From positions 434,001 to 498,000 of the forward strand of contig NZ_PUIC01000001.1 of assembly GCF_022750545.1 (NCBI RefSeq): a stretch of DNA of 64,000 nt, written 5' to 3'. Both the position numbers and the translations under genes were made by a program. How positions within the stretch are numbered: the first letter of the stretch is position 1; every line of letters begins with the position of its first letter. Source of the stretch: Caulobacter sp. CCUG 60055 (lineage in GTDB: Bacteria > Pseudomonadota > Alphaproteobacteria > Caulobacterales > Caulobacteraceae). The notes beneath the pieces are model-generated. The model saw nothing but the letters and a program-made list of their open reading frames with translations, was not told where the DNA came from and did no database searches. Below, in pieces: positions 9,354-18,511 of this stretch.

Positions 9354-10391
9354 TTAGCGATCGTTGTCGCCGGCGCCGTGGCGATAGCCCAGCCGGTCGA
9401 CGGCCAAGGGGCGTCCCTCGAACGACGCGGCGACGCCCCGGCCTTGGCGAAAGACGCCGACGCGCGCGACGGGGACGCCGACGGCGCGGGCCGCCTCGAT
9501 AAAGGCCGACGCTTCTTCCGGGGCGACCGCGCAAGCGATTTCGTAGTCGTCGCCGCCGGCGGCCAGGGCGGCCAGGGCGGCGGCGCGATCCGACTGGAGC
9601 TCGGCCCAGGCGGCGGCGGCGGCCGACAACGGAACCTGCTCGAGGGCGAGGTCGAGCCCGAGGCCGCTGGCCTCGGCGACGCGGCCGGCGTCGGCCAGCA
9701 GACCGTCGGAGACGTCCGCCGCGGCGCGGGCATGGCCCAGCAACGCCGCCCGCAGGCCGAGCCTCGGCCGCGGCAGACGGTAGCGGTCGGCCAGGGCCTC
9801 GATCTCGGCCGGCGACATCGCCGCCAGCCGCCCCTGCGCGGCGCGCAGGCCCAGCACCCCGTCGCCGATCTCGCCGCTGACCAGCAGGTGGTCGCCGGGC
9901 TGGGCGCCGGAGCGGCGAACCATGCGCCCCTGCGGAACCCAGCCGATGATGGTGACGCTGAGGGTCAACGGACCGGGCGTGGCCACCGTGTCGCCGCCGA
10001 ACAGGCGCAGGCCGAACAGGTCCTGGTCCTTCGCCAGCCCGGCGGCGAACCGCTCGCGCTCCGGCCAGCCGGTGTTTTCAGGCCAGGCGACGGCGAGGAA
10101 GTAGCCATAGGGCTCGGCCGCCTTGGCGGCGAGGTCCGACAGGTTCACCCGCAGCAGTTTGCGCGCCACCAGGTCCAGCGGGTCGTCGGGCAGGAAATGA
10201 ACCCCGCAGACCAGGGCGTCCTTGGACACCACCAGGTCGAAGCCGGGACGCGACGGGATGACCGCCGCGTCGTCGGCGAGGTTCAACGCCTCCGGCGCGC
10301 CGCCGGTCAGCGGCCGCAGCAGGCGTGCGATCGTCTCGAATTCGTCGGCGGCTCCGCCGACCGGCGCGCCAGGGGCGTCAGGCCCGCTCAT
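9354..10391 (-). CDS. thiL: Thiamine-monophosphate kinase
   Basis: A 345-residue enzyme of the PurM-like ATPase superfamily that phosphorylates thiamine monophosphate to thiamine diphosphate. Visible family blocks are [29 protein letters not shown], the [13 protein letters not shown] metal/ATP motif, LFGGDT and [16 protein letters not shown] chose ATG 10391 (MSGPDAPG), overlapping the end of nusB by 14 bases, because the frame upstream lies inside nusB. It closes the rib-nusB run, a common alphaproteobacterial order. Confidence 0.95.
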   Translation of the reverse strand: MSGPDAPGAPVGGAADEFETIARLLRPLTGGAPEALNLADDAAVIPSRPGFDLVVSKDALVCGVHFLPDDPLDLVARKLLRVNLSDLAAKAAEPYGYFLAVAWPENTGWPERERFAAGLAKDQDLFGLRLFGGDTVATPGPLTLSVTIIGWVPQGRMVRRSGAQPGDHLLVSGEIGDGVLGLRAAQGRLAAMSPAEIEALADRYRLPRPRLGLRAALLGHARAAADVSDGLLADAGRVAEASGLGLDLALEQVPLSAAAAAWAELQSDRAAALAALAAGGDDYEIACAVAPEEASAFIEAARAVGVPVARVGVFRQGRGVAASFEGRPLAVDRLGYRHGAGDNDR

Positions 10392-10833
10392 CGCGCGCGA
10401 TGGCGTCGAGGGCGCCGTTGACGAAGCCGGCTTCCGGGCCGTCGAAGAAGGACTTGGCGATCTCGACATACTCGTCGATCACCACCTCGACCGGCACGTC
10501 GGAGCGACGGCTCAGCTCGAAGGTCGCCGCCCGGAAGATGGCGCGTAGGGTGGCGTCGATCCGCTCCAGCCGCCAGCCCTGGGCCAGCCGGCGGGCGATC
10601 GCCTTGTCGATGGTCGCCTGGTCGCCGACGACGCCGCGGACGATCTCGCCGAAAAAGGCTTCGTCGGCTTCGGCCAGGGGCTGGCCCTCGATGTCGCCGT
10701 CGAACCTGTGGTCGGAGAACTCGCGCACCACGATCTCGGCCCCGGCGCCGGAGACCTCCATCTGGTAGAGCGCCTGCACGGCGGCGAGCCGCGCGACCGA
10801 ACGCGCCTGGCGCTTCTTGGGCGCGATGCTCAT
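10378..10833 (-). CDS. nusB: Transcription antitermination factor NusB
   Basis: A 151-residue all-helical protein that binds boxA RNA with NusE (S10) and supports antitermination of rRNA operons. The N-terminus [19 protein letters not shown] is the arginine-rich RNA-binding helix of the family. The C-terminal blocks [12 protein letters not shown] and [13 protein letters not shown] are also typical. Its ATG overlaps the ribH stop as ATGA. Genes for riboflavin enzymes and nusB are coupled in many bacteria. Confidence 0.96.
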   Translation of the reverse strand: MSIAPKKRQARSVARLAAVQALYQMEVSGAGAEIVVREFSDHRFDGDIEGQPLAEADEAFFGEIVRGVVGDQATIDKAIARRLAQGWRLERIDATLRAIFRAATFELSRRSDVPVEVVIDEYVEIAKSFFDGPEAGFVNGALDAIARDERA

Positions 10834-11300
10834 CGCGCCTGGCCCAGCAGGCGACGCTTCAGCGCCACCACGTCGAGGCAGGCGCGGGCGGCGAACCCGC
10901 CCTTGTCGCCCTTGGAGACGCGGGCGCGTTCCCAGGCCTGGGACTCGTCCTCGACGGTGAGCACGCCGTTGCCGATGGCGATCTTGCGCGAGACCGCCAG
11001 GTCGGTGAGGCCGCGCGCCGATTCATTGGCGACGATCTCGAAGTGATAGGTCTCGCCGCGGATCACCGCGCCGAGCGCGACATAGCCGTCGTAGCGCACG
11101 CCGGCGGGGCGATGGCCGCCCTCCTCGGCCAGGGCGACCACGGCCGGGATCTCCAGAGCGCCCGGAACGGTCACCACGTCGTATTCCGCGCCCAGGGCCT
11201 CGAGGGCGTCGGTCGCGCCCTTGAGCAGTTCGTCGGCGAGATCGGAATAGAACCGCGCCTCGACGACCAGGATGCGGATTTTCTCTTCTTGAGCGGGCAT
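10830..11300 (-). CDS. ribH: 6,7-dimethyl-8-ribityllumazine synthase
   Basis: A 156-residue lumazine synthase that condenses 5-amino-6-ribitylamino-uracil with dihydroxybutanone phosphate in the penultimate riboflavin step. Conserved blocks are [25 protein letters not shown], the active-site loop [20 protein letters not shown] (where His acts as the base) and GNGVLTVED. The ATG at 11300 gives family length; an in-frame TTG one codon earlier is less likely. Four bases separate it from ribBX upstream, and it overlaps nusB by four bases downstream. Confidence 0.96.
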   Translation of the reverse strand: MPAQEEKIRILVVEARFYSDLADELLKGATDALEALGAEYDVVTVPGALEIPAVVALAEEGGHRPAGVRYDGYVALGAVIRGETYHFEIVANESARGLTDLAVSRKIAIGNGVLTVEDESQAWERARVSKGDKGGFAARACLDVVALKRRLLGQAR

Positions 11301-11304
11301 CAAT

Positions 11305-12426
11305 CTATTCCTTGCCGGCCGGCGCGGGGATCGGCCGCCGTTCGACGATCTTGAGGCCGTAGCCTTCCAGCGCGGCGAGCTTGGCCTGGCTGGACGTCAG
11401 CAGGACCATGTCGCGGACGCCGAGATCAAGCAGGATTTGCGCGCCGACGCCATAGTCGCGCAACGCGTTGGTGCGCACGGCGTGGCTTTCCATGCCGCCA
11501 TAGCGTTCCGACAGCCAGGCCGGGTTGGGGTCGCGGATGAACACCGCCACCCCCGCGCCGTCGTGCGCCGACAGGGTGCGCAGGGCCTGGGGGATATAGT
11601 CGCGCCGGGCCTCGACATGGCCCAGCATGTCGGCGGCGAAGTCGACCTGATGCATGCGGACCAGGGTCGGACGCCCCGCGTCGACCTTGCCCTTGACCAG
11701 AGCCACGTGCTCGGTGCGGTCGAGGGTGTTGCGATAGACCAGCATGCGGAAGTGGCCGCCGTAGGCGCTTTCGAACGGCGTTTCGAGCACGCGCTCCACC
11801 TGGCGTTCGGTGCGCCGCCGATAGGCGATAAGGTCGGCGATGGTGCCGATCTTCAGGCCGTGCAACTGGGCGAAAGCGACCAGGTCCGGCAGGCGGGCCA
11901 TGGTGCCGTCGTCGTTCATCACCTCGCAAATGACGCCGGCCGGCTGCAGACCGGCCAGTCGCGAGATGTCGACCGCCGCCTCGGTATGGCCGGCGCGGAC
12001 CAGTACACCGCCGTCCTTGGCCACCAGCGGGAAGATGTGGCCGGGCGCGACGATGTCGTCCGGCCCCCGGGTCGGGTCGATGGCGACGGCGACGGTGCGG
12101 GCGCGGTCGTGCGCCGAAATGCCGGTGGTCACCCCTTCCTTGGCCTCGATCGAGACGGTGAAGGCGGTGCCGTGCTCGGCGCGGTTCTCGGCCGCCATCG
12201 GCGGCAGGCGCAGCTGCCGCGCCCGCTCGGCCGTGATCGACAGGCAGATCAGCCCGCGCGCGTGCTTGGCCATGAAGTTGATCTGGTCCGGCGTGGCGAA
12301 CTGCGCCGGGATGATGACGTCGCCTTCGTTCTCGCGGTCCTCGGCGTCGACCAGGATGTAGGGGCGGCCCTGACGGGCGTCCTCGATGATGTCCTCGATC
12401 GGCGAGATGGGGGTGTCTTCGCTCAT
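11305..12426 (-). CDS. ribB: DHBP synthase fused to a degenerate GTP cyclohydrolase II domain (RibBX type)
   Basis: The N-terminal half (about residues 1-205) is a complete 3,4-dihydroxy-2-butanone 4-phosphate synthase, with [31 protein letters not shown], the histidine in GHIFPL and GHTEAAVD. The C-terminal half has the length and end of GTP cyclohydrolase II ([12 protein letters not shown]). However, the zinc site normally carrying three cysteines after LVR-hydrophobic-H reads [10 protein letters not shown] and contains no cysteine. It should therefore make dihydroxybutanone phosphate but not open GTP. Such RibBX proteins are known; a true RibA must lie elsewhere. The start overlaps ribE as ATGA. 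Confidence 0.92.
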   Translation of the reverse strand: MSEDTPISPIEDIIEDARQGRPYILVDAEDRENEGDVIIPAQFATPDQINFMAKHARGLICLSITAERARQLRLPPMAAENRAEHGTAFTVSIEAKEGVTTGISAHDRARTVAVAIDPTRGPDDIVAPGHIFPLVAKDGGVLVRAGHTEAAVDISRLAGLQPAGVICEVMNDDGTMARLPDLVAFAQLHGLKIGTIADLIAYRRRTERQVERVLETPFESAYGGHFRMLVYRNTLDRTEHVALVKGKVDAGRPTLVRMHQVDFAADMLGHVEARRDYIPQALRTLSAHDGAGVAVFIRDPNPAWLSERYGGMESHAVRTNALRDYGVGAQILLDLGVRDMVLLTSSQAKLAALEGYGLKIVERRPIPAPAGKE

Positions 12427-13016
12427 GCGGCTGTCTCCTGCCAGCGGGCGACGTAACGGGCCAGCACGTCGATCTCCAGGTTCACCTTGGCTCCGGCGCG
12501 CAGCCGCCCCAGAGTGGTGACCTCCCAGGTGTGCGGAATGAGGTTGACGCCGAACTCGTCGCCCTCGACCTCGTTGACGGTCAGCGAAACCCCGTCGATG
12601 GCGACGGAGCCCTTGGGCGCGATGAAACGGTGCAAGGGCGCCGGCGCCTTGAAGCGCACCCGGTGCGAGCCGCCTTCCGGCGTCACCGAGACCACCTCGC
12701 CCACCCCGTCGACATGCCCGGAGACGATGTGGCCGCCCAGTTCGTCGCCGACCCGCGCCGCCCGCTCCAGATTGACCGGGTCGCCCTCGCCCCAGGCCTC
12801 CAGCGTGGTCTTCGAAAGCGTCTCGTTGGAGACCTCGACGGCGAACCAGTCCGCGCCCTTGTCCACCACGGTCAGGCAGCAGCCCCCGTGCGAGATGGAG
12901 GCGCCGATGTCGACGCCGGAGAGGTCATAGCGGGTCTCGATCTCGAAGCGCCGGTCGCGGTTGGTGTCGCGGACGGCGCGCACGCGGCCTACGTCGGTGA
13001 TGATGCCTGTGAACAT
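12423..13016 (-). CDS. ribE: Riboflavin synthase alpha chain
   Basis: A 197-residue protein with two tandem lumazine-binding barrels. The first begins MFTGIITDVGRV and contains SHGGCCLTVV; the second contains VSGHVDGVGEV and AIDGVSLTVNEVE. It dismutates two lumazines to riboflavin and a pyrimidine that re-enters the pathway. The C-terminal helix that makes the trimer is present (NLEIDVLARYVARW). Its start codon abuts the ribD stop and its own stop overlaps ribBX. Confidence 0.96.
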   Translation of the reverse strand: MFTGIITDVGRVRAVRDTNRDRRFEIETRYDLSGVDIGASISHGGCCLTVVDKGADWFAVEVSNETLSKTTLEAWGEGDPVNLERAARVGDELGGHIVSGHVDGVGEVVSVTPEGGSHRVRFKAPAPLHRFIAPKGSVAIDGVSLTVNEVEGDEFGVNLIPHTWEVTTLGRLRAGAKVNLEIDVLARYVARWQETAA

Positions 13017-13679
13017 TCAGAGCCTCTCGTAACGCTCCCACAGATCGTCGCCGACCGTGCGAAGATCAATGCGCCTGAATCGGGGCGCGGCGGCCAAGGC
13101 CGAGATTTCCATGCCGCCGACGGCGGGGCGGCCCTCGCCGCCCAGGATCATCGGGGCGCGGAACCACTCGATCTCGTCCACCAGCCCGGCGCGCAGGAAG
13201 CTCGCCGCCACCTGGCCGCCGCCCTCGACGAACAGGCGCGCGAACCCCTCCTCGGCCAGCCGCCCGACGACGGCCGCCGGATCGGGACGACCGTCCTGCG
13301 CCGCCTCGACCTGGACCACGCGGGCCCCGACGTCAGTCAAGCGCCTTTCCGGCGCGCCCGTGGCGACCACGAAAAGCGGGACGTCGGCGGCCGAGCGCGC
13401 CAGCCTGCCGTCAGCCGGCAGGCGCTGACGGCTGTCCAGCACCACCCGCGCCGGCTGGCGGCCGTTGAAATCGGCCAGTCGGACCGTCAGTTCGGGATCG
13501 TCGGCCAGGGCGGTCTCCACCCCGATCAGCACGGCGTCGTGTCCGGCCCGGAGGCGATGCACCGCCTCTCGCGCCGCCGGCCCGGTGATCCACCGGCTTT
13601 CGCCAGCCGCGGTGGCGATACGGCCGTCGAGCGAGGTGGCGAGCTTCAGGGTGACGCGCGGCGCGCCGCGGGCCGTCAT
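13017..13679 (-). CDS. Stand-alone RibD C-terminal (reductase) domain protein
   Basis: This 220-residue protein is the dihydrofolate-reductase-like domain that reduces the ribosylamino side chain in riboflavin synthesis. It carries [23 protein letters not shown], the [20 protein letters not shown] block and [13 protein letters not shown], all typical of RibD_C. The N-terminal zinc deaminase domain of bifunctional RibD (with its HAE and PCxxxxxxxxC motifs) is absent: the frame begins at an ATG that overlaps the nrdR stop as ATGA, leaving no room. The deaminase must be encoded elsewhere. Its place between nrdR and ribE supports the riboflavin assignment. Confidence 0.88.
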   Translation of the reverse strand: MTARGAPRVTLKLATSLDGRIATAAGESRWITGPAAREAVHRLRAGHDAVLIGVETALADDPELTVRLADFNGRQPARVVLDSRQRLPADGRLARSAADVPLFVVATGAPERRLTDVGARVVQVEAAQDGRPDPAAVVGRLAEEGFARLFVEGGGQVAASFLRAGLVDEIEWFRAPMILGGEGRPAVGGMEISALAAAPRFRRIDLRTVGDDLWERYERL

Positions 13680-14149
13680 TCCTCGGTCTCTTCGCCTTCC
13701 TTCAGGCCCTCGGCGTTGAGGAACTTGGCGAAATCGTCGGTCTCGCGGAAATCGCGATAGACCGAGGCGTAGCGGACATAGGCCACGTCATCGAGCGACT
13801 TGAGCGCCTTCATCACCATCTCGCCGACGACATGGGACGACAGCTCGGTCTCGCCCTGGCTTTCGAGCTGGCGGACGATGCCGTTGACCATCCGCTCGAC
13901 GCGCTCGGCGTCGACGGGCCGCTTGCGCATGGCCACGGCGATCGACCGGACCAGCTTCTCGCGGTCGAACGGCGTGCGCCGCCCGGACCGCTTGATGATG
14001 GTCAGCTCGCGCAGCTGCACGCGCTCGAAGGTGGTGAAGCGCCCGCCGCATTCGGGGCAGGAGCGCCGGCGACGGATCGCCGCGCCGTCCTCGGACGGGC
14101 GGGAATCCTTCACCTGGCTTTCGGCATGGCCGCAGAATGGACAACGCAT
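13676..14149 (-). CDS. nrdR: Transcriptional repressor NrdR
   Basis: A 157-residue repressor of ribonucleotide reductase genes. The N-terminal zinc ribbon is complete: [15 protein letters not shown] followed by [18 protein letters not shown]. The ATP-cone domain that senses ATP and dATP follows from about residue 49 ([20 protein letters not shown]). Length is typical, with a short acidic tail. It is 41 bases downstream of glyA and is coupled to the riboflavin genes; glyA-nrdR-rib is a frequent alphaproteobacterial order. Confidence 0.97.
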   Translation of the reverse strand: MRCPFCGHAESQVKDSRPSEDGAAIRRRRSCPECGGRFTTFERVQLRELTIIKRSGRRTPFDREKLVRSIAVAMRKRPVDAERVERMVNGIVRQLESQGETELSSHVVGEMVMKALKSLDDVAYVRYASVYRDFRETDDFAKFLNAEGLKEGEETEE

Positions 14150-14190
14150 CTAGATCGCGGCCCTCCCCGACCGTGTGGCGCCTTGCAAGC

Positions 14191-15492
14191 TCAGCTATAG
14201 ATGGGGAACCTGGCGCACAGCGCCAGCACTTCCTCCCGCACCTCGGCTTCGACGGCGCTGTTGTCCTCGGGATTGGCCGCCAGGCCGTCGACGACCTTGG
14301 CGATCAGCTCGCCGATGCGGCGGAACTCGGCTTCGCCGAAGCCGCGGGTGGTGCCCGCCGGCGTGCCCAGGCGGACGCCCGAGGTGATGGTGAACGGCGT
14401 GGCGTCGAACGGGATGCCGTTCTTGTTGCAGGTGATGTGCGCACGACCCAGCGCCGCCTCGGCCGCCTTGCCGGTGACGCCCTTGGGCCGCAGGTCGACC
14501 AGCATGACGTGGCTGTCGGTGCCGCCGGAGACGATGGCCAGGCCCGCCTTGACCAGGGTCTCGGCCAGCACCTTGGCGTTGGCGACCACGGCCTGGGCGT
14601 AGGTCTTGAACTCCGGCTTCAGCGCCTCGCCGAACGCCACCGCCTTGCCGGCGATCACGTGTTCGAGCGGGCCGCCCTGCAGGCCGGGGAACACCGCCGA
14701 ATTGATCTTCTTGGCGATCTCGGCGTCGTTGGTCAGCACCAGGCCGCCGCGCGGGCCGCGCAGGGTCTTGTGAGTGGTGGTGGTGACGACGTGGGCGTGC
14801 GGCACCGGGTTCGGATAGACCCCGCCGGCGACCAGGCCGGCGTAGTGGGCCATGTCGACCATCAGATAGGCGCCGATGCTGTCGGCGATCTCGCGGAACT
14901 TGGCGAAGTCGATGGCGCGGCCGTAGGCCGAGCCGCCGGCGATGATCAGCTTGGGCTTCTCGCGCTGGGCGACCTCGGCGACGTTGTCATAGTCGATGTA
15001 CTGGTCCTGGGCGCGCACGGTGTAGGCCACCGGCTTGAACCACTTGCCCGACTGGTTGGCCGGGCTGCCGTGGGTCAGGTGGCCGCCCGCCGCCAGATCC
15101 ATGCCCATGAAGGTGTCGCCCGGCTGCAGCAGCGCCATGAACACCGCCTGGTTGGCCTGGGCGCCCGAGTGCGGCTGGACGTTGGCGAAGCCGGCCTCGA
15201 ACAGCTGCTTGGCCCGCTCGATGGCCAGGTTCTCGACGACGTCGACATATTCGCAGCCGCCATAGTAGCGACGGCCCGGATAGCCCTCGGCGTACTTGTT
15301 GGTCAGGATCGAACCCTGGGCCTCCAGCACGGCGCGCGAGACGATGTTCTCGGACGCGATCAGCTCGATCTCGTTCTGCTGCCGCTGCAGTTCGTGCTGC
15401 ACGGCGTCGAAGATCGCCGGATCGGCGCCCTTGAGGCCCGCGGTGAAGAACGCGTCATGCGCGACGGCGGGGCTGGTCTCGTGAACGGTCAT
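14191..15492 (-). CDS. glyA: Serine hydroxymethyltransferase
   Basis: A 433-residue PLP enzyme that interconverts serine and glycine and supplies one-carbon units. The PLP lysine lies in [16 protein letters not shown]. The N-terminal [19 protein letters not shown] and [15 protein letters not shown] blocks are diagnostic. I chose ATG 15492 (MTVHETSP); the frame upstream is extra. It heads the long leftward unit through nrdR, the riboflavin genes, nusB and thiL. The region upstream (15493-15677) is shared with the divergent mucR-like gene. Confidence 0.97.
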   Translation of the reverse strand: MTVHETSPAVAHDAFFTAGLKGADPAIFDAVQHELQRQQNEIELIASENIVSRAVLEAQGSILTNKYAEGYPGRRYYGGCEYVDVVENLAIERAKQLFEAGFANVQPHSGAQANQAVFMALLQPGDTFMGMDLAAGGHLTHGSPANQSGKWFKPVAYTVRAQDQYIDYDNVAEVAQREKPKLIIAGGSAYGRAIDFAKFREIADSIGAYLMVDMAHYAGLVAGGVYPNPVPHAHVVTTTTHKTLRGPRGGLVLTNDAEIAKKINSAVFPGLQGGPLEHVIAGKAVAFGEALKPEFKTYAQAVVANAKVLAETLVKAGLAIVSGGTDSHVMLVDLRPKGVTGKAAEAALGRAHITCNKNGIPFDATPFTITSGVRLGTPAGTTRGFGEAEFRRIGELIAKVVDGLAANPEDNSAVEAEVREEVLALCARFPIYS

Positions 15493-15576
15493 CAGGGCCT
15501 CCGAGGGAGCGGCGAGCGATGGGCCTCTGTTTACTCGCCCGCGCGCGCCGATCAACCGTCGCAATGCGGATGTGAC

Positions 15577-15601
15577 GGAACTCTCAACGGTTTTACGCGT
15601 T
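15577..15601 (+). promoter_or_regulatory. Consensus EcfG (general stress sigma) promoter upstream of the mucR-like gene
   Basis: GGAAC at 15577-15581 and CGTT at 15598-15601 are separated by exactly 16 bases. This matches the GGAAC-N16/17-CGTT promoter of alphaproteobacterial EcfG sigma factors without a mismatch. It points toward the mucR-like gene, whose ATG is 76 bases downstream. An EcfG-type sigma factor and a NepR anti-sigma factor are encoded at 62620-63308 in this same window. Not experimentally shown. Confidence 0.65.
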
Positions 15602-15677
15602 CGCCACCATCAAGGACGAGCGGTGCGCCCATGCGCCGCCCCCGGACAAAACGCTTAAGGTCGCTGGAACACTCCGC

Positions 15678-16124
15678 ATGAACGCCGAATCAACCCCGAA
15701 CGCGAACGCCGACCAACTTTCCAATCAGGAAGTTCTGAGGCTGAGCGCGGACGTGGTCGCTGCTTACGTGGCCCAGAACGCCGTCGCCGCCGGAGCCATC
15801 CCCGAATTGATCCGCTCCGTGCACGACGCCCTGGCCAACCTGGGACGGGCCGAACCCGCCCGGCCGACCGAAAAGCCGAAACCCGCCGTGCCGGTGGCCC
15901 GGTCGATCGGCGACGACTACATCATCTGCCTCGAGGACGGCAAAAAGCTGAAGATGCTCAAGCGCTACCTGCGCTCGCGCTACGACATGAGCCCCGAGGA
16001 ATATCGCCGCAAGTGGGGCTTGCCGCCGGAGTATCCCATGGTCGCGCCGGCCTACGCCGCGCGCCGGTCGGACTTCGCCAAGCAGATCGGACTGGGTCGC
16101 GGCGTGCGTCGGCACAAGGCCTGA
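15678..16124 (+). CDS. mucR: MucR/Ros family transcriptional regulator with atypical zinc-finger positions
   Basis: A 148-residue protein of the MucR/Ros family, regulators that bind AT-rich DNA and in Caulobacter control cell-cycle and surface genes. The C-terminal DNA-binding region (about 80-140) has ICLEDGKKLKMLKRYLRS and MSPEEYRRKWGLPPEYPMVA, clearly family. The classic finger is C-x2-C-x9-H-x4-H. Here the positions read Cys84, Asp87, Tyr97, Tyr102, so three of four ligands are gone. Zinc-free family members that still bind DNA are known from Mesorhizobium. A consensus EcfG promoter precedes it and a strong terminator follows. Confidence 0.9.
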   Translation: MNAESTPNANADQLSNQEVLRLSADVVAAYVAQNAVAAGAIPELIRSVHDALANLGRAEPARPTEKPKPAVPVARSIGDDYIICLEDGKKLKMLKRYLRSRYDMSPEEYRRKWGLPPEYPMVAPAYAARRSDFAKQIGLGRGVRRHKA

Positions 16125-16144
16125 CCGCTCCTCCTCCGCAACAG

Positions 16145-16175
16145 AAAAAGCCCCGCGCGTCGCGCGGGGCTTTTT
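16145..16175. terminator. Bidirectional terminator between mucR and hemA
   Basis: A nine-base-pair GC stem (16150-16158 with 16162-16170) closes on a three-base loop. It is flanked by AAAAA on the left and TTTTT on the right, giving a classic intrinsic terminator for both convergent genes. Confidence 0.95.
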
Positions 16176-16200
16176 GCTTGGGCCGCTCAGGCCGTCCCGA

Positions 16201-17427
16201 TCAGGCCGCCTGGCCGCCGAGCCGTTTGACGTTGCAGTGCGACCACAGCCGGTCCATCGCCTTGACCAGGTCGTCCATCATGGCGTCGGTGTGGAACGGC
16301 GTCGGCGTGAAGCGCAGGCGCTCGGTGCCGCGCGGCACGGTCGGATAGTTGATCGGCTGCACATAGACGCCATGGTCTGCCAGCAGCATGTCCGAGATCA
16401 GCTTGCAGTGCACCGGGTCGCCGACCAGGACCGGAACGATATGGCTGACCGACGGCATCACCGGCAGGCCGGCTTCGCGGAAGCGGCGCTTGAGCGTCTC
16501 GGCGCGCTCCTGGTGGGCCTGGCGCACCTCGTCGTGCTCCTTGAGCCAACGCACCGAGGCGATGGCCCCGGCGGTCAGTGCCGGCGGCAGCGACGTGGTG
16601 AAGATGAAGCCCGAGGCGTGGCTGCGGATGGCGTCGACCAGATCGGCGTCGCCGGCGATGTAGCCGCCCATCACGCCGAACGCCTTGCCCAGCGTGCCCT
16701 CGATGATGTCGATGTCGGCCATGACGCCGTCGCGCTCGGCGACGCCCGCGCCGCGCCGGCCATAGAGGCCGACCGCATGAACCTCGTCGAGATAGGTCAG
16801 CGCGCCGTACTTGCGGGCCAGGGCGATGGTGCCGGCCAGGTCGGCGATGTCGCCGTCCATCGAATAGACGCTCTCGAAGGCCACCAGCTTGGGCGCATTG
16901 ACCGGGGCGTCGGCCAGCAGCTGTTCGAGATGCTCGAGGTCGTTGTGCCGGAACACGTGGCGCTGGCAGCCGCCGTTGCGGATGCCGGCGATCATCGAGG
17001 CGTGGTTCAGGGCGTCGGAGAAGATGATCAGGCCCGGCAGGATCTTCTGCAGGGTCGACAGCGCCGCCTCGTTGGCCACGTAGCCCGAGGTGAACAGCAG
17101 CGCCGCGTCCTTGCCGTGCAGGTCGGCCAGCTCGGCCTCCAGCTCGACATGGTAATGGGTGGTGCCGGAAATGTTGCGCGTGCCGCCCGAGCCCGAGCCC
17201 GTGGCGTCGATGGCGGCGTGCATGGCGTCCAGGACGACCGGGTTCTGGCCCTGGCCGAGATAGTCGTTGGAGCACCAGACGACGACGTCGCCGGTCGAAC
17301 CGTCAGGCCGCGTCCATACGGCCTGGGGAAACGCCCCCCGGCGCCGCTTGAGATCGGCGAAGACCCGATAGCGGCCCTCGGCCCTGACCTGCTCGACGGC
17401 GGCCTTGAAAGCGGCCTTGTAGTCCAT
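16201..17427 (-). CDS. hemA: 5-aminolevulinate synthase
   Basis: A 408-residue PLP enzyme that condenses glycine and succinyl-CoA, the first step of tetrapyrrole synthesis in alphaproteobacteria. Visible are the [17 protein letters not shown] glycine-binding loop, [12 protein letters not shown] and the PLP lysine in [15 protein letters not shown] chose ATG 17427 (MDYKAAF), the usual family N-terminus; an ATG at 17439 and a further in-frame start at 17481 are possible. It is transcribed toward mucR and ends at a shared terminator. hemB lies about 1.6 kb away on the other strand. Confidence 0.96.
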   Translation of the reverse strand: MDYKAAFKAAVEQVRAEGRYRVFADLKRRRGAFPQAVWTRPDGSTGDVVVWCSNDYLGQGQNPVVLDAMHAAIDATGSGSGGTRNISGTTHYHVELEAELADLHGKDAALLFTSGYVANEAALSTLQKILPGLIIFSDALNHASMIAGIRNGGCQRHVFRHNDLEHLEQLLADAPVNAPKLVAFESVYSMDGDIADLAGTIALARKYGALTYLDEVHAVGLYGRRGAGVAERDGVMADIDIIEGTLGKAFGVMGGYIAGDADLVDAIRSHASGFIFTTSLPPALTAGAIASVRWLKEHDEVRQAHQERAETLKRRFREAGLPVMPSVSHIVPVLVGDPVHCKLISDMLLADHGVYVQPINYPTVPRGTERLRFTPTPFHTDAMMDDLVKAMDRLWSHCNVKRLGGQAA

Positions 17428-17567
17428 GCTCTTGAACATCCCTGCCGTGGTCGGTCCTTGCAAGGGATCGGCCGGGTTCAAACTGCGGGCGTTATTGGCC
17501 CATCCCTCATCCTATGTCCACACGCGGGCCGTCAACAAATGGACATAATGACCAAGGGCCGCGCCGC

Positions 17568-18329
17568 CTAGCCCGGCTTGCGGAACTTGTAGACGAACTG
17601 GTCCGTCTTGCCGCGGATCGACGGGTCGAAGACGTTGGCGGTGTGGGGGTCGGCCGCCGAGCGCAGCACCGTGGTCTCGCCGACATAGACGAAGCCGGCC
17701 TTCTCGACCTCGGCGCGCACCGACTTGGGGTCGATGCGGTGCAGGGTGTCGGTGTCGCGCAGGCCCGAGCCGTCCGCGGCGGCATGGTCCAGCACCACAT
17801 AGACGCCCCCTGGCTTGAGCGCGTCGAACACGCGCTTGTTCACCACGGCGAGATCGGCCGGCGCGGCGAAGCTGTCGTGCAGGTCGTGGTAGTTCTGCGA
17901 GGTCCACACCACGTCCAGCTTCTCCGGCGTCGCGAAGTCGTTCATCGGCGCGGTCAGGAAGGTGATGTTGGGGTTGGCGGCGTCCGGATGCGAGCCGGCG
18001 GCCGGCAGCGGCGTCTTGGAGAACTTGGCGAACTCGGCCGGCATGAAGGCGTAGACCGCGCCCTTGGGCCCGACCGCCTTGGCGAACAGGCGCGTGAAAT
18101 AGCCCTTGCCCGGAATGAGGTCGGCGACCTTGTCCCCAGGCTTGACCCCGGCGAAGGCCAGCATCTCGGCCGGCTTGCGGGCGGCGTCGCGCGCCTTGTC
18201 GTCGGCGGGCCGGGCGGCGTCGGCCACGGCGGCGGCGACGTTGGCGGGAACGGATTCGGCCGCGAGGACGGCCGGCGCGGCGGCCAGCAGGGCCGCGGCC
18301 GCGGCCGCATGGGCGAGATGACGGAACAT
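17568..18329 (-). CDS. Exported methyltransferase-like protein (COG4798 type)
   Basis: A 253-residue protein with a Sec signal (MFRHLAHA then an alanine-rich core ending near residue 24). A class I SAM-methyltransferase fold follows. It contains KVADLIPGKGYFTRLFAKAVG as motif I, with a lysine inside the glycine loop, then VWTSQNYHDLHD, and VFDALKPGGVYVVLDH. Related proteins are annotated as predicted methyltransferases, but with an export signal SAM supply is unclear, so catalysis is doubtful. I chose ATG 18329 for the signal peptide; 18344 is a less likely start. Substrate unknown. Confidence 0.75.
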   Translation of the reverse strand: MFRHLAHAAAAAALLAAAPAVLAAESVPANVAAAVADAARPADDKARDAARKPAEMLAFAGVKPGDKVADLIPGKGYFTRLFAKAVGPKGAVYAFMPAEFAKFSKTPLPAAGSHPDAANPNITFLTAPMNDFATPEKLDVVWTSQNYHDLHDSFAAPADLAVVNKRVFDALKPGGVYVVLDHAAADGSGLRDTDTLHRIDPKSVRAEVEKAGFVYVGETTVLRSAADPHTANVFDPSIRGKTDQFVYKFRKPG

Positions 18330-18352
18330 TGGAACTCCCCACATCTTCGTTG

Positions 18353-18374
18353 CGCCGGCCGTTCTCGGCCGGCG
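18353..18374. repeat. Perfect inverted repeat between divergent genes
   Basis: CGCCGGCCG (18353-18361) and CGGCCGGCG (18366-18374) form a perfect nine-base stem with a TTCT loop. It lies 24 bases upstream of the exported methyltransferase-like gene and about 140 bases before the divergent membrane protein. There is no T run, so it could be a leader hairpin or an operator rather than a terminator. Confidence 0.4.
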
Positions 18375-18511
18375 GGCGGCAACCTAGCATCGCGGATCGA
18401 TCGGCGCAGCCGCCATGGCGTCGCGGCCGCGGGGGGTTGAGCCGCGGGCCGTGGTGGCGCACCCTGCCGCCACCAGAGGCCGGTTCGCCGGCGCCGGAGC
18501 ATCACGCCGCC

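Noticed and set aside
15493..15677. Riboswitch (glycine or SAM type) in the glyA leader
   Set aside because: I could not find the conserved core of any glycine, SAM or tetrahydrofolate riboswitch by eye. A covariance search would decide.
18331..18352. GGAAC followed by CGTT near the exported methyltransferase-like gene
   Set aside because: Spacing is 12 bases for one GGAAC and 20 for the other, neither compatible with EcfG promoters.
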